Shown one piece after another: positions 63,214-64,000 of a stretch of 64,000 bases of DNA; position 1 is the stretch's first letter, and every line of letters starts with the position of its first letter. This DNA comes from Bacteroidales bacterium (GTDB lineage Bacteria > Bacteroidota > Bacteroidia > Bacteroidales > Lentimicrobiaceae). The notes below the pieces were generated by a model, which was not told the DNA's origin, ran no database searches, and saw only the letters and a program-made list of their open reading frames with translations. The stretch is from positions 205,188 through 269,187 of the forward strand of contig JADJEQ010000046.1 in NCBI GenBank assembly GCA_016709025.1, read 5' to 3'. Position numbers and translations under genes: made by a program.

Positions 63214-64000
63214 CTATTCAGGGGTGATTTCTTTACCTTTATTTTGCCTTTCCTTCAGAAGTTCCAAGGTGAGCGCAGTTACTCCGCTCAGACCACAACT
63301 GCATCGTCTCCAGCGCTGAACTCGGAACAACTACGATGGTGGCATTCTGTTTCAGTCCTTCATAAAGCATATTCATAGCCCTCAGATGCAGCGCAGTGGG
63401 ATTATCAGCATAGGTTTTAGCTGCTTCACCGAATTTCTCGGCTACCTGTCTTTCAGAATCCCCGAGAATTACACGTGCCTGCCGCTCCCTTTCTGCCTGA
63501 GCCTGCATCGACATGGCATCTTCAAGAGCCGGAGGTATCAGCACATCCTTCACTTCAACTGAAATTACATTTACACCCCATGGCTCCGACCTTTCATCTA
63601 TAATCTTTTGCAGTTCCGAACTGATTTTTTCCCTGCCCTCGAGCATATCGGAAAGCATCGTCTTGCCGATGACATCCCGCAAAGCTGTTTGTGATGCCCA
63701 ACTGATGGCCGTCTGGTAATTGGCTACATCAAGTGCCGCTTTTTTCGAGTCGATGACTTTCCAGAAAAGAACAGCATCTACATCTACCGGAACAGTGTCT
63801 TTAGTCAGGGTTTTCTCGGTTTTAAAAGTTGTTGTGATTACCCGGGTATCAATCCAATATGGGATTGTATCAATGACCGGGATAATATAAAATAGTCCTG
63901 GTCCTTTAATATCATGGAATTTTCCCAAACGTAAAACCACCGCTTTTTCCCATTGGTCCGCAACCTTGATCGCAGATGAAATAATGATGGCCAATAAAAA
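63214..64000 (-). CDS. Slipin (stomatin/SPFH family), 5' end beyond window, frameshift near 3' end
   Basis: SPFH proteins form ring-like scaffolds on the membrane and act on proteases or lipid domains. Visible are a hydrophobic start, the band 7 domain (VVLRLGKFHDIKGPGLFYIIP, RVITTTFKTEKTLTKD, GVNVISVEVKDVLIPPALEDAM) and the coiled-coil end with NPTALHLRAMNMLYEG. The gene runs off the window edge, so the start is not seen. The open frame ends oddly at 63239 (LWSERSNCAHL); near 63296 a shift into the frame reading LSGVTALTLELLKERQNK and ending at 63214 gives a family-like C-terminus. Confidence 0.85.

Overview
The window is a piece of a Bacteroidota chromosome, most likely an anaerobic or facultatively anaerobic Bacteroidales/Marinilabiliales-type organism. 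The evidence is: many promoters with the Bacteroidota -7 element TAnnTTTG (some with a -33 TTG), Shine-Dalgarno sequences mostly absent, two secreted proteins with type IX secretion C-terminal sorting domains, and the phylum-typical cluster nadK / DUF6089 porin / uppS / bamA / ompH / ompH. Low-potential ferredoxin enzymes (2-oxoglutarate:ferredoxin oxidoreductase and a tungsten/molybdenum aldehyde:ferredoxin oxidoreductase) suggest a partly anaerobic lifestyle. No phage, integrase, transposase or CRISPR array was seen.

Layout. 1-2.4 kb: 3' part of a glutamine synthetase gene on the minus strand, a TerC-family membrane protein, and tRNA-Thr(CGT) and tRNA-Pro(CGG) on the minus strand. 2.5-4.6 kb: a PadR regulator with a two-half-site operator and its overlapping PspC-domain partner. 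4.7-9.4 kb: queA, a THEP1-type NTPase overlapping mobA, a membrane protein that looks like a fused ECF transporter S and T component, and tatC. 9.4-10.9 kb: two more PspC/LiaF-like envelope proteins. 11-13.6 kb: esterase, intergenic repeats, pdxJ, lipoprotein. 13.7-22.6 kb: CBS protein, small BamA-like protein, nadK, DUF6089 porin, uppS, bamA and two Skp/OmpH chaperones (outer-membrane and cell-wall biogenesis). 22.9-30.9 kb: secreted Asp-box protein and a MarR-controlled tripartite RND efflux operon. 31-38 kb: cold shock protein, M28 peptidase, HAD hydrolase, UbiA-like protein, DUF1697, GNAT. 38.1-40.6 kb: Tat-signal four-cluster ferredoxin plus aldehyde:ferredoxin oxidoreductase. 40.6-45.4 kb (minus): second TerC, membrane zinc peptidase, gamma-carbonic anhydrase, nadB, separated by unusual short-period repeats. 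45.7-48.6 kb: T9SS cargo, helical-repeat protein, a truncated acyl-ACP thioesterase between repeats. 48.7-56.4 kb: 2-oxoglutarate dehydrogenase E2 and E1, a small 2[4Fe-4S] ferredoxin, and korAB. 56.6-64 kb (all minus): cation/proton antiporter with Usp-like tail, TIM-barrel protein, LytTR regulator and LytS-like kinase, DUF4199, DUF4287/DUF5655, a small membrane protein and a slipin cut by the window edge.

Three themes stand out. First, several intergenic spaces are filled with degenerate tandem arrays of 7- or 8-bp units; the period is constant while the unit sequence differs between sites, and some arrays run into stop codons. A separate G/C-rich dispersed element (two 75-bp copies and an inverted 47-bp partial copy) sits within the octamer arrays. 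Second, at least four genes between 50 and 64 kb (sucA, the antiporter, the histidine kinase twice, the slipin) are broken by small frame changes, most of them a missing base in a homopolymer, so many are probably sequence errors rather than true pseudogenes. Third, redox and cofactor genes (MobA, THEP1 NTPase, ECF-like fusion, TatC, Tat-ferredoxin/AOR) may form a functional set for a tungsten/molybdenum enzyme, although they are spread over 32 kb.
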